Part shown: piece by piece, positions 5,379 through 5,753 of the stretch
Layout: each line of letters starts with the position of its first letter
How positions within the stretch are numbered: the first letter of the stretch is position 1
DNA from: Candidatus Saccharibacteria bacterium UBA7683
GTDB lineage: Bacteria > Patescibacteriota > Saccharimonadia > Saccharimonadales > UBA7683
NCBI GenBank assembly: GCA_002482925.1
Contig: DLGX01000050.1
Location: 1 to 5,753 of the forward strand
Reading direction: 5' to 3'
Length of the DNA stretch: 5,753 bases
Notes under the pieces: generated by a model
Told to the model about the DNA's origin: nothing
Database searches by the model: none
The model's input: the letters and a program-made list of their open reading frames with translations, nothing else
Position numbers and translations under genes: made by a program

Positions 5379-5753
5379 ATGAGTATGGCAAAAGTAGCAA
5401 TTGTAGAAGACGACATGGCGATTTCACAGATGTATCGCTTAAAATTTGAGACCGAAGGCTACACAGTACAAACTGCTGATAATGGCAAACTCGGCTTAGA
5501 ATTAGTTGAAGAATTTAAGCCAGATATTATTTTACTCGATTTAATGATGCCCGAAATGACTGGCGACCAGATGCTTGCAGAGCTTCGCAAAAAATCCTGG
5601 GGTAAAGATATTACCGTAATAATTTTAACTAACATGGGCGAAGAAGAAGCACCGAAGTCACTACGAGAACTTGGTGTGCATTCATTTATTGTAAAAGCCG
5701 AAATGACACCACGACAAGTTGCAGAACGGGTAAAGCAGGCTTTGGCGGAATAG
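5379..5753 (+). CDS. Stand-alone response regulator receiver domain (CheY-like), paralogue of the gene at 1-375
   Basis: This 124-residue single receiver domain has E10-D11-D12 as the acidic cluster, D54 as phospho-acceptor in LLDLMMP, T84 as the switch Thr and K106 as the conserved Lys. It carries no DNA-binding or enzymatic output domain, so it probably works as a phosphorelay intermediate or by binding a target protein. By hand alignment, 61 of 122 ungapped positions are identical to the receiver at 1-375, including the unusual Asn after T84 and Ala after K106. The start ATG 5379 has AAGGG (5365-5369) 9 bases upstream. A second ATG at 5385 would align with the paralogue's start but lies too far from that site. 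The gene is divergent from the small unknown gene, and the window ends at its stop codon, so its downstream context is unseen. Confidence 0.95.
   Translation: MSMAKVAIVEDDMAISQMYRLKFETEGYTVQTADNGKLGLELVEEFKPDIILLDLMMPEMTGDQMLAELRKKSWGKDITVIILTNMGEEEAPKSLRELGVHSFIVKAEMTPRQVAERVKQALAE

Overview
The window is compact, moderately AT-rich bacterial DNA. It holds eight supportable protein-coding genes and no RNA gene, insertion sequence, CRISPR array or long unexplained gap. TGA ends two of the genes, so the standard code (or at least not a UGA-sense code) applies. Overlapping start/stop codons, a probably leaderless operon, stand-alone receiver proteins with an LTN signature and a gene of no recognisable family would all fit a small-genome Patescibacteria/CPR organism such as Saccharibacteria. 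That placement is an impression from sequence style, not a proven assignment.

Layout. Two paralogous single-domain response regulators in the same orientation bound the window (1-375 and 5379-5753). They are about half identical to each other, and no histidine kinase lies between them. The first abuts, with no intergenic base, the end of a leftward four-gene operon (4131 down to 376): an extended-SDR sugar-nucleotide epimerase/dehydratase, a small P-loop kinase, a 466-residue protein of unknown family, and an atypical Nudix protein. All three junctions are stop/start overlaps (ATGA, ATGA, TAATG), so translation is probably coupled and the products probably act together.

The operon is divergent from a rightward ADP-ribose-pyrophosphatase-type Nudix gene (4223-4795). 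Their shared 91-base spacer holds a perfect 15-bp inverted repeat that reads as two interleaved, near mirror-image sigma-70-type promoters. The leftward transcript would start only about 3 bases before its ATG. Between the ADP-ribose-type gene and the second response regulator is a small leftward gene of unknown function. It either begins at TTG 5114 after a short leader ORF, or is the 3' part of a 120-residue gene broken by a one-base shift in a T run.

Working model (inference): the leftward operon converts a nucleotide-linked sugar or related nucleotide. The epimerase would act on an NDP-sugar, the kinase would phosphorylate a small molecule or nucleic-acid end, the unknown protein would supply an unassigned step, and the atypical Nudix would cleave a nucleoside-diphosphate-linked product. 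The divergent Nudix would hydrolyse ADP-ribose or a similar compound from the same regulatory point. The 466-residue protein is the most likely source of new biology here.
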